Source: an uncultured Pseudomonadota bacterium
GTDB taxonomy: Bacteria; Myxococcota_A; UBA796; CAJQPC01
Direction: 5' to 3'
Assembly (NCBI GenBank): GCA_913060515.1
Contig: CAJXRZ010000001.1
Coordinates: 115,478 to 179,477, forward strand
DNA length: 64,000 nt
Shown here: positions 1 to 8,715 of the stretch, piece by piece
How positions within the stretch are numbered: the stretch's first letter is position 1
How the letters are laid out: each line of letters opens with the position of its first letter
Made by a program: the position numbers and the translations under genes
The notes under the pieces: generated by a model
What the model was told of the DNA's origin: nothing
Database searches by the model: none
What the model saw: only the letters and a program-made list of their open reading frames with translations

Positions 1-2
1 TG

Positions 3-299
3 ACCTGGCCGCTGGGCAAGACCACTTGGGCCAAGCGCCCTCAGCTCCTGGGCCTTGGAGTCTGGACGGCGCTCTGTGTGCCCGGGGTGGGGCTGGTGCA
101 GCTCTATGGGCAGCTCTCGCCGCGCCTGTGGGCCCTTCTCCCTGCGGGCGCCTTGGTGTTCTTGCTCGCTGCCGGACCGGCGGCTCAACTGCGCGGACTC
201 AAGAGGGTGCTCTGGGGTCTGCTCTCGGGCTTGGGCGCAATGGGCTCGACCTTCTTGGTGCTCAGATGGGCCGAGCTTCTTCACTGGGTGGGGCTGTGA
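3..299 (+). CDS. Small multi-pass membrane protein, 3' part only
   Basis: The reading frame is open from the left edge of the window to a TGA at 297-299, so the start lies outside. The visible 98 residues hold about three hydrophobic helices (around residues 16-33, 42-58 and 68-85). The end runs FLVLRWAELLHWVGL. The stop overlaps the GTG start of the radical SAM gene in a GTGA arrangement, so this is the first visible gene of a translationally coupled four-gene set. I do not recognise the family. The competing frame that would extend the radical SAM protein upstream across this stretch has no membrane-protein or enzyme character, which supports reading this frame as the real one. Confidence 0.6.
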   Translation, partial: TWPLGKTTWAKRPQLLGLGVWTALCVPGVGLVQLYGQLSPRLWALLPAGALVFLLAAGPAAQLRGLKRVLWGLLSGLGAMGSTFLVLRWAELLHWVGL

Positions 300-1645
300 A
301 GGAAGAGGAAACCCACAGTGGCGTGCGCTCCGTGCGGCGTGGCCGGGCGCCGAACTGCAGCAGCAGTGGGAGCGTGGTCGGCATCGCTCTGGCCTCGTTG
401 GCGGGAGCCAGTGTTGTGCTCTCGGTGTGGGCGGATGCCTACCTGCGCTGGAAGAGGCGTCCGGAGGGAGAGGATCCAGACCCCCCAAAGCTGCGTGAGG
501 GCGATGGGCTGTTGTCGCTTGAGCACCAAGGGCAGGCGGCGCTGCTCTCTTTGAGCCCGGAGGAGGTGCTCCTGGCCAAGGGGGCTGGAGCCCAAGTGTT
601 GCCAGCGGGAGCGGCGCCGGAGGGGGGGCTGTCTGCTCCGACCGAGGTGCACCTGAACCTGACCGAGCGTTGTCCCGCGGCGTGTACGGGCTGCTATCTG
701 AACGCAGGCCCTGAGAAGGAGGGCAAGGAGCCGGCCCTGCAGGAGCTGCGCGGGCAGCTGGAAGACTTGGCTCAGATGGGGGTCTTTGAGGTGGCCTTTG
801 GTGGCGGCGAGGTCCTGCTGCGTCAGGACGTCCCAGAGCTGGCCGAGTACGCCAAGAGTTTAGGGCTAACGCCGAACTTGACCACCAGCGGCTTTGGTTT
901 GGACGCCGGCTTGGCCGAGCGCCTGGGCGCGGTGATGGGCCAAGTGAACGTCAGCTTGGACGGCCTGGGGGAGACCTACAAGGCCGCCCGAGGCTGGGAC
1001 GGCAGCGAGCGGGGACTCAAGGCGATCCGCTTGCTGCGGGCGGCGGGCATTCGTGTGGGGGTGAACACGGTGCTCTCGCGTCCGCTGATGGAGACGCCGG
1101 GGGCGATGGAGGCGCTCGGTCGGGCCATCGCGGATGCGGGTGCCCAGGAGTGGCAGTGGCTTCGCTTTAAGCCCACTGGACGTGGCACGGCGTCTTGGGA
1201 GACGCTCGCCCCAGAGCCTGAGCACCTCGATGAGATCTGGCCGCGCTTGGTGGCCTTGGAGGCTCAAACGGGCCTGAGCATGCGGTTGGACTGCGCCCTG
1301 ATGCCCTTTCTCGTCAACGCCGGACTCTCGGTACAGGCCATGGAGCTGTTGGGCGTCGCAGGTTGTCCGGCCGGTCACTCGCTCTATGCGCGCGATGCCC
1401 ACGGTCGCTGGAGCCCTTGTAGCTTTGCCGCCCCCGAGGTCACCACGCCTGCTCAGGGCTGGCAGAGCAGTCCGACCTTGACGGCTTGGCGTGAGCGTGC
1501 CGCAGCACCTCCGGAGCCCTGCGCCAGCTGTGAGATCCAGCACATCTGTCGTGGAGGCTGCCGGGTGGTTTCGGCGCACTTGGCCGGGGATGCCTTGGCC
1601 GCGGACCCCCAGTGTCCTCGCGTGCGTCAGGGCGATCGCCCGTGA
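296..1645 (+). CDS. Membrane-anchored radical SAM/SPASM protein
   Basis: A 449-residue radical SAM enzyme. After a short basic N-terminus a hydrophobic segment (about residues 25-47) could anchor it in the inner membrane. A linker of about 65 residues follows. The AdoMet-cluster motif CPAACTGC sits at residues 126-133, followed by GGGEVLLR as the glycine-rich strand. The C-terminus carries SPASM-type cysteines (C409, C412, C418, C422, C440 in CASCEIQHIC..GGC), which in this family ligate extra Fe-S clusters, commonly in peptide-modifying enzymes. I chose the GTG at 296 because it overlaps the upstream stop; an open frame further upstream encodes nothing recognisable. No precursor peptide is evident nearby. 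The neighbours are only small membrane proteins, so the substrate is unknown. Confidence 0.85.
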   Translation: MKEEETHSGVRSVRRGRAPNCSSSGSVVGIALASLAGASVVLSVWADAYLRWKRRPEGEDPDPPKLREGDGLLSLEHQGQAALLSLSPEEVLLAKGAGAQVLPAGAAPEGGLSAPTEVHLNLTERCPAACTGCYLNAGPEKEGKEPALQELRGQLEDLAQMGVFEVAFGGGEVLLRQDVPELAEYAKSLGLTPNLTTSGFGLDAGLAERLGAVMGQVNVSLDGLGETYKAARGWDGSERGLKAIRLLRAAGIRVGVNTVLSRPLMETPGAMEALGRAIADAGAQEWQWLRFKPTGRGTASWETLAPEPEHLDEIWPRLVALEAQTGLSMRLDCALMPFLVNAGLSVQAMELLGVAGCPAGHSLYARDAHGRWSPCSFAAPEVTTPAQGWQSSPTLTAWRERAAAPPEPCASCEIQHICRGGCRVVSAHLAGDALAADPQCPRVRQGDRP

Positions 1646-1947
1646 AGGGGAGAGTTGGTACTCCTTGGGTGGCAGCCATCGCGCTCTTGGGCAGCGGAGC
1701 CACCGCCTCCTACGTCGTCCAGCGCCTGATAGACGCCGGATCTGAGCCCCCCATCGGCACCGTGCTCGCTCAGGCCCACATCCCCTACTACTGGCGCATG
1801 GCTGTCGCCTTGCTGCATGGGCTGGTGCTCGCCGCGCTCTCCTTGGGCCTGCCTGAGGCGTGGCGTGGCCGTTTGCTTCACGCCGCGCCCATTTGGGTTC
1901 CGGCCCTCTGCCTGCTCACCTTGCTCACCATGCTGGCTGTGCCATGA
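1642..1947 (+). CDS. Small three-helix membrane protein of radical SAM operon
   Basis: A 101-residue protein with about three hydrophobic helices, around residues 8-24, 49-68 and 80-100. Its GTG start at 1642 overlaps the TGA of the radical SAM gene (GTGA), and its own TGA overlaps the ATG of the next gene (ATGA). Such coupling suggests fixed stoichiometry with its partners. The loop before helix two contains QAHIPYYWR, with one histidine. I recognise no family. The role could be an integral membrane partner or substrate channel for the radical SAM enzyme, but that is inference from context only. Confidence 0.6.
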   Translation: MKGRVGTPWVAAIALLGSGATASYVVQRLIDAGSEPPIGTVLAQAHIPYYWRMAVALLHGLVLAALSLGLPEAWRGRLLHAAPIWVPALCLLTLLTMLAVP

Positions 1948-2372
1948 GTCCACAGCTCTTTGCCCTGCTGGAGCGCCTGCACGGGCACACAGCGGTCCTG
2001 GGACTGGCCGTGCTGCTGCACCCCGTCATTGCCCTGGCGCGCGGTCGTGTCTTGGGGAAGGGGGGACGCTGGAGTGCGGCGCTGGCCGCCTTTCTCATCG
2101 CCTTGCCCAGCGTGGCGGGCTGGCTGCTCTACCCGCACTACCGAGAGCAGATCAAGCCAGTGCTGGTCGCCGAGAACCTGAGCGTTGCCCTGGCCTTTGA
2201 GAGCAAGGAGCACTTGGCCTTCGCCTGCTTGTGCCTGACTCTCTCGGGGGTCGCCGTGGCTCTGGCTGCTCCCCAGCACGGCCCTCGTGTGGCGCTGCCG
2301 CTCTTGGCAAGCGCGTGGATCTGCGGCGTGGTCACCGGCGGCTTGGGGGTCTTCGTGGCCTCGCTCAGCTAG
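1944..2372 (+). CDS. Four-helix membrane protein with conserved-looking histidines
   Basis: A 142-residue protein with about four hydrophobic helices. Helix one holds LHGHTAVLGLAVLLHP with three histidines (H13, H15, H25); further histidines lie at YPHYRE and EHLAF. This spacing resembles heme-binding membrane bundles (DUF2231-like), but I cannot assign it. The ATG overlaps the previous stop in ATGA form. Its TAG stop shares the bases CTAG with the stop of the convergent gene on the other strand. It ends the coupled set beginning before base 1. Confidence 0.6.
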   Translation: MSPQLFALLERLHGHTAVLGLAVLLHPVIALARGRVLGKGGRWSAALAAFLIALPSVAGWLLYPHYREQIKPVLVAENLSVALAFESKEHLAFACLCLTLSGVAVALAAPQHGPRVALPLLASAWICGVVTGGLGVFVASLS

Positions 2373-2875
2373 GTCAACGAGGGGATGCCGGCCAAGGCGC
2401 CGTCCACGAAGTCGCTCAGGCAGTGCATCTGTCGCTCGCCCATGCTCTGTCCGACCTGAGAGGCCAGGTACACCCCTCCGGCCAGGACTGCGGATGCAGG
2501 CAGGCCCACGAGCCCCCATGGGGGGTGCTGAAGGATCCACTGGGCGCCGCCCCCGACCAGGGACACCACGGCCACGAAGGTCAGGAAGGCGTAGAGGAAG
2601 AGGAAGAAGGTCCAGAGCGCGGGAGCAGGAGCGAAGTTGCCGTAGAGGCGGGTTCCTTCCCCGTCTGCCTCGAGCTCTAGGGAGAGGACAGGGGAGTAGA
2701 CCTTGCGGTTGCTCTCCGCGACGGCCAGATCCACATGCTTGCGTGCGATGCGCACGCCCACACCGCAGGCACCGCTGTCCACGCGCGAGGCCAGTAGGTC
2801 CCGCACACCTTCAGGGTCAAGTTGAATGCGGCGCTCAAAGGCTGGCCGCATTCGGTCCAGGTGGTCCATGCTCAT
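2369..2875 (-). CDS. Unknown membrane protein with two central helices
   Basis: A 168-residue protein. The N-terminal 80 residues are soluble and include CGVGVRIARKHVDLAVAESN, then two hydrophobic helices (about residues 88-108 and 120-140) and a short C-terminal tail. I chose the ATG at 2875 (MSMDHLDRM); an in-frame ATG at 2929 would add 18 residues without obvious character. The stop overlaps the stop of the plus-strand gene ending at 2372. A palindrome resembling a CRP/FNR site lies about 62 bases upstream. No family is recognised. Confidence 0.6.
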   Translation of the reverse strand: MSMDHLDRMRPAFERRIQLDPEGVRDLLASRVDSGACGVGVRIARKHVDLAVAESNRKVYSPVLSLELEADGEGTRLYGNFAPAPALWTFFLFLYAFLTFVAVVSLVGGGAQWILQHPPWGLVGLPASAVLAGGVYLASQVGQSMGERQMHCLSDFVDGALAGIPSLT

Positions 2876-2936
2876 GGGCGCATCATGGCAAAAACGAGGC
2901 CCCACCTGGGTGCCGGGCTTCTCAAGCATGGGTGGC

Positions 2937-2952
2937 CCTGATCTAGATCAGG
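2937..2952. promoter_or_regulatory. Perfect 16-bp palindrome, CRP/FNR-like
   Basis: The bases CCTGATCTAGATCAGG form a perfect palindrome. Its core TGATCTAGATCA fits the TTGAT-N4-ATCAA pattern known for FNR/CRP-family regulators except for the outermost base pair. It lies upstream of the minus-strand gene starting at 2875 and is centred about 70 bases from its start codon, a plausible activator position. A run of five T follows on the plus strand, so a hairpin terminator is the alternative reading, although no plus-strand gene ends here. Confidence 0.4.
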
Positions 2953-3004
2953 TTTTTCGGTCTGGCCCGGCACACCAGGCCGCAGGCCGCAGTTTCGGCG
3001 AAAG

Positions 3005-3024
3005 CCCACAGGCTTGCCTGTGGG
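3005..3024 (-). terminator. Hairpin downstream of phosphoesterase gene
   Basis: CCCACAGG and CCTGTGGG form a perfect 8-bp stem around a CTTG tetraloop, about 30 bases past the stop of the minus-strand phosphoesterase gene. On that strand the stem is followed by CTTT, so it is a plausible weak intrinsic terminator. Confidence 0.5.
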
Positions 3025-3052
3025 TCGTAGGGGGCCGACAGAGATCCAGCAC

Positions 3053-4318
3053 CTAGCGCAGCGTGAAGCTGTCGATGACGTTGCCGTCCAGATCCCGCAC
3101 GACCACATCGACCTGGTCGGCCGAAAAGTCGGCGATGACGTAGTGGTGGATGGGGTTGAAGACCACGTTGAACCACTGTTCGTCTTGGCTGGTGTAGAGC
3201 GGCGCGCCGGCTCCCCCGCTGACCAAGTAGGTGGTTCCCTCTGGGGACTCGCTGTCCTGCCGGATGGGCAGGCTGCGTTCATAGACGTGGTTGTGGCCGG
3301 CCATGACCAGGTTCACGTGGTGCTTGTCAAAGAGCGGAACCCAGGACTCCCTGACCGAGGCCTTTGAGCCGTGGGTGCCGGAGCTGGAGTAGGCCGCCTG
3401 GTGGTGCTGGGCCAAGCGCCAGCGGGCTGGATGTGCAGCCAGGGTCTGGTCGATGAACTCGGCCTGAACCGTGGCGATCTCATCGCTGTCCCGCACGGTG
3501 TCGTTCAGGGTGAGCATCATCAGCCCGCCGTACTGGGTGGCGAACCACTCCTCGTTTCCGGGCAGGGCGAACTGGGCAAAGTAGGACTGGGCCAAGAACT
3601 CGTGGTTGCCGTGGGCAGGCACCATGGCCTTGGAGCCGAAGACAGCATCGCCGGCGGCGAACCAGGCATCCCACTCATCCTGGTTGATCCCCAGCTCGAC
3701 CATGTCGCCGCTGAAGACGTAGAAGTCGGGCTCGTGGGTCTCCATCGCGGTGATCAGCTCGCGCCAAGTGTCGTAGGCGCCGCGGGAGTCTCCGGCAAAA
3801 GCCACCCGGAAGGTATCGAAGCTGCCCGGGGCGCCCGGCGTGGTGAAGGGGATCTCCCGGCTCCAATGGCCCTCGCCGCCGACCTGGTAGGTGTAGGCGG
3901 TGCCGGGCTCCAAGCTCTCGCAGAGGCGCAGCTCATGGATGCGTTGGTCACCCTCGCCAACGCTGCCGGTGCCAAAGAGGAAGCTGGCGCCATCGAAGGT
4001 CTTGGCGCCGCCGGGCCAATCACTGGTCGGTGCGATGCGGATCTGGCTCGCCAGGGTGTCCACGTCGGTGCGCCAGAGAAAGGCGGCGGAGCGGCTGGGG
4101 TCCATGGAGGGCCACTGGTAGCGCACGTGCCAAGGCTCGGGCTCAGCGCCGAACTCGGCCTTGTGGGGGTCCGCGGGTATTGGGCTGTCCACCAGCACCC
4201 CGCTGGGAATCCAGATCTCCGGATTGCAGGCGCCGTAGGGCAAGGGGGGCGGCGGCGCGGTGTCGCCGTCGTCTTGGTAGAAGCGGCAGGCGGTCAGAGC
4301 GAGCAAGGCAGTGAACAT
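3053..4318 (-). CDS. Secreted purple acid phosphatase-like metallophosphoesterase lipoprotein
   Basis: A 421-residue secreted hydrolase. A short signal ends in the lipobox ALTAC with Cys11. Residues around 60-165 form a fibronectin-like N-terminal domain as in purple acid phosphatases. The calcineurin-like phosphoesterase domain follows, with GDSRG (176-180), SGDM (203-206), GNHE (237-240), a QHH motif near 305 and GHNHVYER near 346-353; together these supply the two-metal site. It probably hydrolyses phosphoesters outside the inner membrane, as a periplasmic or surface lipoprotein. A second phosphoesterase lipoprotein occurs at 50051-51253. The substrate cannot be read from the sequence. Confidence 0.85.
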   Translation of the reverse strand: MFTALLALTACRFYQDDGDTAPPPPLPYGACNPEIWIPSGVLVDSPIPADPHKAEFGAEPEPWHVRYQWPSMDPSRSAAFLWRTDVDTLASQIRIAPTSDWPGGAKTFDGASFLFGTGSVGEGDQRIHELRLCESLEPGTAYTYQVGGEGHWSREIPFTTPGAPGSFDTFRVAFAGDSRGAYDTWRELITAMETHEPDFYVFSGDMVELGINQDEWDAWFAAGDAVFGSKAMVPAHGNHEFLAQSYFAQFALPGNEEWFATQYGGLMMLTLNDTVRDSDEIATVQAEFIDQTLAAHPARWRLAQHHQAAYSSSGTHGSKASVRESWVPLFDKHHVNLVMAGHNHVYERSLPIRQDSESPEGTTYLVSGGAGAPLYTSQDEQWFNVVFNPIHHYVIADFSADQVDVVVRDLDGNVIDSFTLR

Positions 4319-4352
4319 GCCTCCACCCTATCTCAGAGCGGCGCGCCTCTGG

Positions 4353-6557
4353 TCAGACCAGGCGGCCACGGAAAGGTCCGGAGTTGCGGACAAGGATCAC
4401 GCTGGGCATGCCGTCGACCAGCGCGAGCAGGCGCTCGGCCACGACCTCTTCCTGGCCAGGCTGTGCCAGGGGCATGCCCAAGAACACTAGGTCGGCGTGC
4501 GCGCTGCGCTCTTGGATGAGCTCCACAGTGCTCTGGCCCTCGGCTCTCTGGATGGTCTCCAGGGAGGTGGCGATGTTTGAGCCGGTCAGGGAGCTGGAGA
4601 CCCGCTCGTTCAGGCTGGCGCCTTCTTCTGGGCTACTGACCACCGAGACCAGGGTGATGCGCGCGCCCCGCCAAGCCTTGGACATGACCAAGAGGTGGGC
4701 CAAGAGCAGCATCAGGTCGCCGTTGGACTCCTTTCCAGCCCACCACACCAGGACCTCGCCGCGGCCTTGGGTGCGGGAGCCCGGAATGGGGCGCATGATC
4801 AAGGTGGACTTGTGCAGCCCGTCCAGGTGGCGCACCCAGCGGGCCATGCGCGGCAGACGCTCGGTCTTGCGCGGCCACCGAAAGACCACCGTGTTGCTGT
4901 TCATGCCCGCAAAGCCGTTGGCCTGGGCGGCCGTAAGCAGGGCCTGCTCCAGCTCCCGCACCACGTGGACCTCGGGAAAGGCAAGAACCCCAGCTTTTTC
5001 CAGGATTTCCTTGTTGCGAACCAGGAGCCGGTCGGCGTGCTCCCGCTCATCCAAGTCCCCCAAAATCAGAGTGGAGACGCTGACGATGCCGTGGTCCTGG
5101 CCGAAGTGGGCCGCCATGTTCACCACGCCCACGTCGGCCTGAAGGTCGGCGGAGAAGACCAAGAGGTGCGGGCGCCAGTTGCGGGCTTCGATCTGGGCAG
5201 TGCGCAGCTTGATCATCGCAAAGCGCGCCATGGACATCCACAAGCCGCTGCGCAGGTCACCCCAGGTGGCTTTCATGCTTCGGCGGGCGATGAGCCACCA
5301 CAGACCGAACTCGATGATCATCGCAACGACGAAGGCGATGGGGTTGATCAGGCCCATGACCAGGAAGCAGCCGACGGCCCCCAGCAGGCTGACCCACCAA
5401 GGCACCCGGATGCGGGGACGGTAGCTGGGGTCGCGCACCCAGGCCTCTGCGCCAGCGGCCAAGTTCAGGGTGCCGTAGACCGTCAGGAAGAACATCGAGA
5501 CCACTTCGGCCACGGCGTTCAGATCGCCCAAGAGCACCGCGCCCAAGGCGACCGCGCCCGAGAGGTAGAGGGCCAGCATGGGCTCTCCGGTCTTCTCGTC
5601 CAGCTGACCCAGGCGCTTGGGCATCAGGCCGTCTTGGGCCAGGGCCTGCAAGGTGCGCGGGGCGCCCAAGATGCTGCCGATTGCGCTGGAGAAGACCGCG
5701 CCAAAGAGGCCTGGCAGGATGGCGATGGACCCGGCGAAGGCCACCTTGGTCCAGAGCAGGCTGTCCGTCTGCAGGGTCTCTACGTCTGCGGCCGCGCCAA
5801 TCACGAAGGGAACGGAGATGTAGACCACAAAGCCGGTGGCCACCGCGGCGAGGACCCCCCGCGGAATGCTGGTTCCCGGGTCCTTCAGGTCGCCGGAGAG
5901 GCCCACGCCTGCCAGGACACCGGTGACGGCTGGAAAGAAGACCGCGAAGACACCGAAGAAGTCCACCTGCTCATCGGGGCCCCAGGCAGGGACCTGCGAG
6001 GCGAGCCCGCTTGGGGCCACGCCCACCCAGAGCGCCACCAGAGAGATGGCGATGAACACCATGATCGGGAGTTGCGCCTTGAGGGCCAGCACGGTGCTGC
6101 GCGCGGCCAGCCCGGTCACCGCGATGATGATGCCGGCGGCGGTGGCCTGCACCACCCAGGGTTCGACTGCGATGTCGAAGGCAAAGTAGAAGGCTTCGCT
6201 CAGGCCGAAGGCGTAGAGCGTCACGCTCAGGGCTTGGGACAGGTAGAGCGGGATGCCCAAGGCGCCGCCGAGCTCCAGGCCCATGCTTCGGCTGATGATG
6301 TAGTAGGCCCCACCAACGCCTACGCGCATGTTGCTGGAGAGCGCCGACATGCTCAACGCGGTGGTGATGGTGATGGCGTGCGCGATGAGCACGATGGCGA
6401 TTGCGCCCATCACTCCAGCGTTTCCGACCACCCAGCCCATGCGTAGGTAGAGGATGACACCAAGAATGGTCAGCACCGTCGGGGTGTAGACCCCCAAAAA
6501 GGTGCCAAGGCCTAGGCCTTCCTTGGGTGCGCTCTGTTGCTGCGTCTCGGTACTCAC
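4353..6557 (-). CDS. Cation-chloride cotransporter-type APC permease (SLC12-like)
   Basis: A 734-residue inner membrane transporter. The first ~430 residues carry about 12 helices of the APC fold. They include GLSGDLKDPGTSIPRG and GAPRTLQALAQDGLMP, which resemble the signature segments of SLC12 cation-chloride cotransporters (compare GDLKDP and the RxLQA region). The last ~290 residues are a soluble domain like the cytosolic C-terminus of that family, ending ILVRNSGPFRGRLV. Known members couple chloride to sodium or potassium; ion use here is not provable. The start is taken as the GTG at 6557; the nearest GGAG is rather far upstream, so an internal start is possible. It is divergent from dapC. 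Confidence 0.85.
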   Translation of the reverse strand: MSTETQQQSAPKEGLGLGTFLGVYTPTVLTILGVILYLRMGWVVGNAGVMGAIAIVLIAHAITITTALSMSALSSNMRVGVGGAYYIISRSMGLELGGALGIPLYLSQALSVTLYAFGLSEAFYFAFDIAVEPWVVQATAAGIIIAVTGLAARSTVLALKAQLPIMVFIAISLVALWVGVAPSGLASQVPAWGPDEQVDFFGVFAVFFPAVTGVLAGVGLSGDLKDPGTSIPRGVLAAVATGFVVYISVPFVIGAAADVETLQTDSLLWTKVAFAGSIAILPGLFGAVFSSAIGSILGAPRTLQALAQDGLMPKRLGQLDEKTGEPMLALYLSGAVALGAVLLGDLNAVAEVVSMFFLTVYGTLNLAAGAEAWVRDPSYRPRIRVPWWVSLLGAVGCFLVMGLINPIAFVVAMIIEFGLWWLIARRSMKATWGDLRSGLWMSMARFAMIKLRTAQIEARNWRPHLLVFSADLQADVGVVNMAAHFGQDHGIVSVSTLILGDLDEREHADRLLVRNKEILEKAGVLAFPEVHVVRELEQALLTAAQANGFAGMNSNTVVFRWPRKTERLPRMARWVRHLDGLHKSTLIMRPIPGSRTQGRGEVLVWWAGKESNGDLMLLLAHLLVMSKAWRGARITLVSVVSSPEEGASLNERVSSSLTGSNIATSLETIQRAEGQSTVELIQERSAHADLVFLGMPLAQPGQEEVVAERLLALVDGMPSVILVRNSGPFRGRLV

Positions 6558-6680
6558 AGCGGGCAGACTACTCCAAAAAGGGGCCTGGCAGGTGCGCGGA
6601 GCCCTGTCCCTGGGTGGAGCTTGCGAGGCGGCTCTGCAAAGCTTGGCGTCTTATGCGCTACGCTTCCCATTGGAGGCCAT

Positions 6681-7847
6681 GTGCGCATCAACCCCGTGTT
6701 GAACCAGCTGAGCACCTACCCCACCGTCGCCTTGGACAAGAAGAAGGCGGCCGTGCGCGCGCGAGGTATTGAGCTCTTCGACTTTGGAACCGGCGACCCC
6801 ATCGAGCCGACGCCGGCCTTCATCACCGAGGCGATCCACAACGCCATCCCGCTGATCAGCCAGTACCCGACGGTCGCTGGCTCACTGGAGTTGCGGGAAT
6901 CCATCGCTGGGTACTGCCAGCGGCGCTTTGGCTGTGCGCTGGATCCCGCCACGCAGATCCTGCCCACCTCGGGGTCCAAAGAGGTGTGCTTCCACTTGCC
7001 CCTGGTGGTCATCGATCGCCAAGCCAGTGACCGCACCGTCATCTTCCCCGACCCAGGCTACCCGCCCTACCAGCGGGGAACGCTCTTCGCCGGTGGGACG
7101 CCCTACCCCCAGGTGCTGACCGGCGACTACAAGCAGCGCATCTGGGAGCTGCCCAAAGAGCTCTTGGCCCAGACCCGCTTGGTCTGGATCAACTCGCCGC
7201 ACAACCCCTCCGGCGCGGTGCTGAACCGCGAGGATCTCCGTCGAACCTGGGAGACCTGCCGCGAGCACGACATCCTGTTGGCCAGCGACGAGTGCTACAT
7301 GGATGTCTACGATCTGGAGCCGCCCCCCTCCATCTTGGAGGTCGCGACCGAGGGCGTCATCGCGGTGCACAGCCTCTCCAAGCGCTCCGGAATGACCGGC
7401 TACCGCTCGGGCTTTGTCGCCGGTGATCCGGAGTGGATCCAGGTCTTTCGCAGCTTCCGGGTCAACCCAGGTGTGGTGCCACAAGACACCATCAACGCCG
7501 GGGCCACCGTCGCTTGGCAGGACGATGAGCACCCTGAGCGCCGCCGGGAGACGCTTCGCGCGAAGAAGGAGCTGTTCCGCAGCTTCTTCGAAGAAGTGGG
7601 CTTGAAGACCGCCGCCAGCGAGGCCACCTTCTACTTCTGGATCCGCACCCCCGATGGGGTGGATGAGCACACCTACGCGGACCACCTGATGGAGGCCGGA
7701 ATCGTGGTCTCTCCAGGGACCTACTTTGGTCTGGATGGCGCAGGCGAGGGCTTTGTGCGGATTGCTATGGTGCCCGAGCTCGCCAACTGTGCGCGCGCGA
7801 TCGAGGTCTGGCGCGGTGTACACCAACAGGCCCCCTGGAAGGCCTGA
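6681..7847 (+). CDS. dapC: Succinyldiaminopimelate aminotransferase (class I/II PLP)
   Basis: A 388-residue fold-type I aminotransferase. Landmarks are the substrate/cofactor motif NSPHNPSG (171-178), D203 in ASDECY, and the PLP-binding lysine K234 in SLSKRSGMTGYRSGF. The gene directly upstream of dapD suggests it is the N-succinyl-LL-diaminopimelate aminotransferase of the succinylase pathway for diaminopimelate and lysine. GTG at 6681 is chosen because GGAGG lies five bases before it. An ATG two bases earlier is out of frame. A different amino acid specificity is possible, but the pairing with dapD makes DapC the best call. Confidence 0.85.
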   Translation: MRINPVLNQLSTYPTVALDKKKAAVRARGIELFDFGTGDPIEPTPAFITEAIHNAIPLISQYPTVAGSLELRESIAGYCQRRFGCALDPATQILPTSGSKEVCFHLPLVVIDRQASDRTVIFPDPGYPPYQRGTLFAGGTPYPQVLTGDYKQRIWELPKELLAQTRLVWINSPHNPSGAVLNREDLRRTWETCREHDILLASDECYMDVYDLEPPPSILEVATEGVIAVHSLSKRSGMTGYRSGFVAGDPEWIQVFRSFRVNPGVVPQDTINAGATVAWQDDEHPERRRETLRAKKELFRSFFEEVGLKTAASEATFYFWIRTPDGVDEHTYADHLMEAGIVVSPGTYFGLDGAGEGFVRIAMVPELANCARAIEVWRGVHQQAPWKA

Positions 7848-7906
7848 GGGGACGGAGCGGGAGCGCGCGCTGTGGGTTAGGCAGGGGCCAAACTTTGGAG
7901 CCCCCC

Positions 7907-8713
7907 ATGGACCTGCAGCAACGCATCACCGCCGCCTTTGCTGGCGATCTGGACCCCCAAGCAGGCTGGGAGGCCACGCGCGAGGCCGTTGAGCTCCTGG
8001 ACAAGGGCCACGCCCGCGTCGCCGAGAAGATCGACGGCGAGTGGGTGGTGCACCAGTGGCTCAAGCAGGCCGTGCTGCTCTGGTTCCGCTACTCCAAGAT
8101 GGAGACCATGGAGCTGGCTCCCTTCGAGTTCCACGACAAGGTGCCCCTCAAGACCGGCCTGGCGGAGCAGGGGGTGCGCTTGGTGCCTCCGGGGGCCGTT
8201 CGCTATGGCGCGCACCTGGAGCGCGGCGTGGTCTGCATGCCTGGCTACGTGAACATCGGCGCCTATGTGGGCGCAGGCACCATGGTGGACACCTGGGCCA
8301 CGGTGGGCAGCTGCGCGCAGATCGGCCGCAGCGTGCACCTCTCCGGTGGCGTGGGCATCGGCGGTGTGCTGGAGCCCCTTGGCGCACGTCCCGTCATCAT
8401 CGAAGACGGCGCCTTCATCGGCAGCCGCTCCATCGTGGTGGAGGGCGTCGTGGTCGAGGAGGAGGCGGTCTTGGGTGCAGGGGTCACGCTGACCTCGTCG
8501 ACGCAGATCATCGACGTGACCGGCCCCGAAGAGGTCATCGTCAAGGGCCGCGTGCCCGCCCGCTCCGTGGTCATCCCTGGAACGCGCATCAAGTCCTTCC
8601 CAGCCGGAGACTACGGGGTGCCTTGCGCCTTGATCATCGGAAAGCGCAAGGAGTCGACCGATAGGAAGACCAGCTTGAACAACGTGCTTCGTGAGTTTGC
8701 TGTCGCGGTGTAG
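7907..8713 (+). CDS. dapD: Tetrahydrodipicolinate N-succinyltransferase
   Basis: A 268-residue cytosolic acyltransferase that transfers succinyl from succinyl-CoA to tetrahydrodipicolinate. The N-terminal helical part includes WLKQAVLLWFR. Then comes the left-handed beta-helix with hexapeptide repeats such as GAYVGAGTMVDTWATVGSCA and GGVGIGGVLEP, both highly typical of DapD, as is FIGSRSIVVEGV. The length fits the family. ATG at 7907 is preferred over the TTG four codons earlier because GGAG lies six bases upstream of it. It is 59 bases after dapC and likely cotranscribed. Confidence 0.95.
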   Translation: MDLQQRITAAFAGDLDPQAGWEATREAVELLDKGHARVAEKIDGEWVVHQWLKQAVLLWFRYSKMETMELAPFEFHDKVPLKTGLAEQGVRLVPPGAVRYGAHLERGVVCMPGYVNIGAYVGAGTMVDTWATVGSCAQIGRSVHLSGGVGIGGVLEPLGARPVIIEDGAFIGSRSIVVEGVVVEEEAVLGAGVTLTSSTQIIDVTGPEEVIVKGRVPARSVVIPGTRIKSFPAGDYGVPCALIIGKRKESTDRKTSLNNVLREFAVAV

Positions 8714-8715
8714 GG

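Noticed and set aside
26-295. Upstream extension of the radical SAM gene to an ATG at 26
   Set aside because: The extra 90 residues have no character, while the other frame here gives a membrane protein whose stop overlaps a GTG start.
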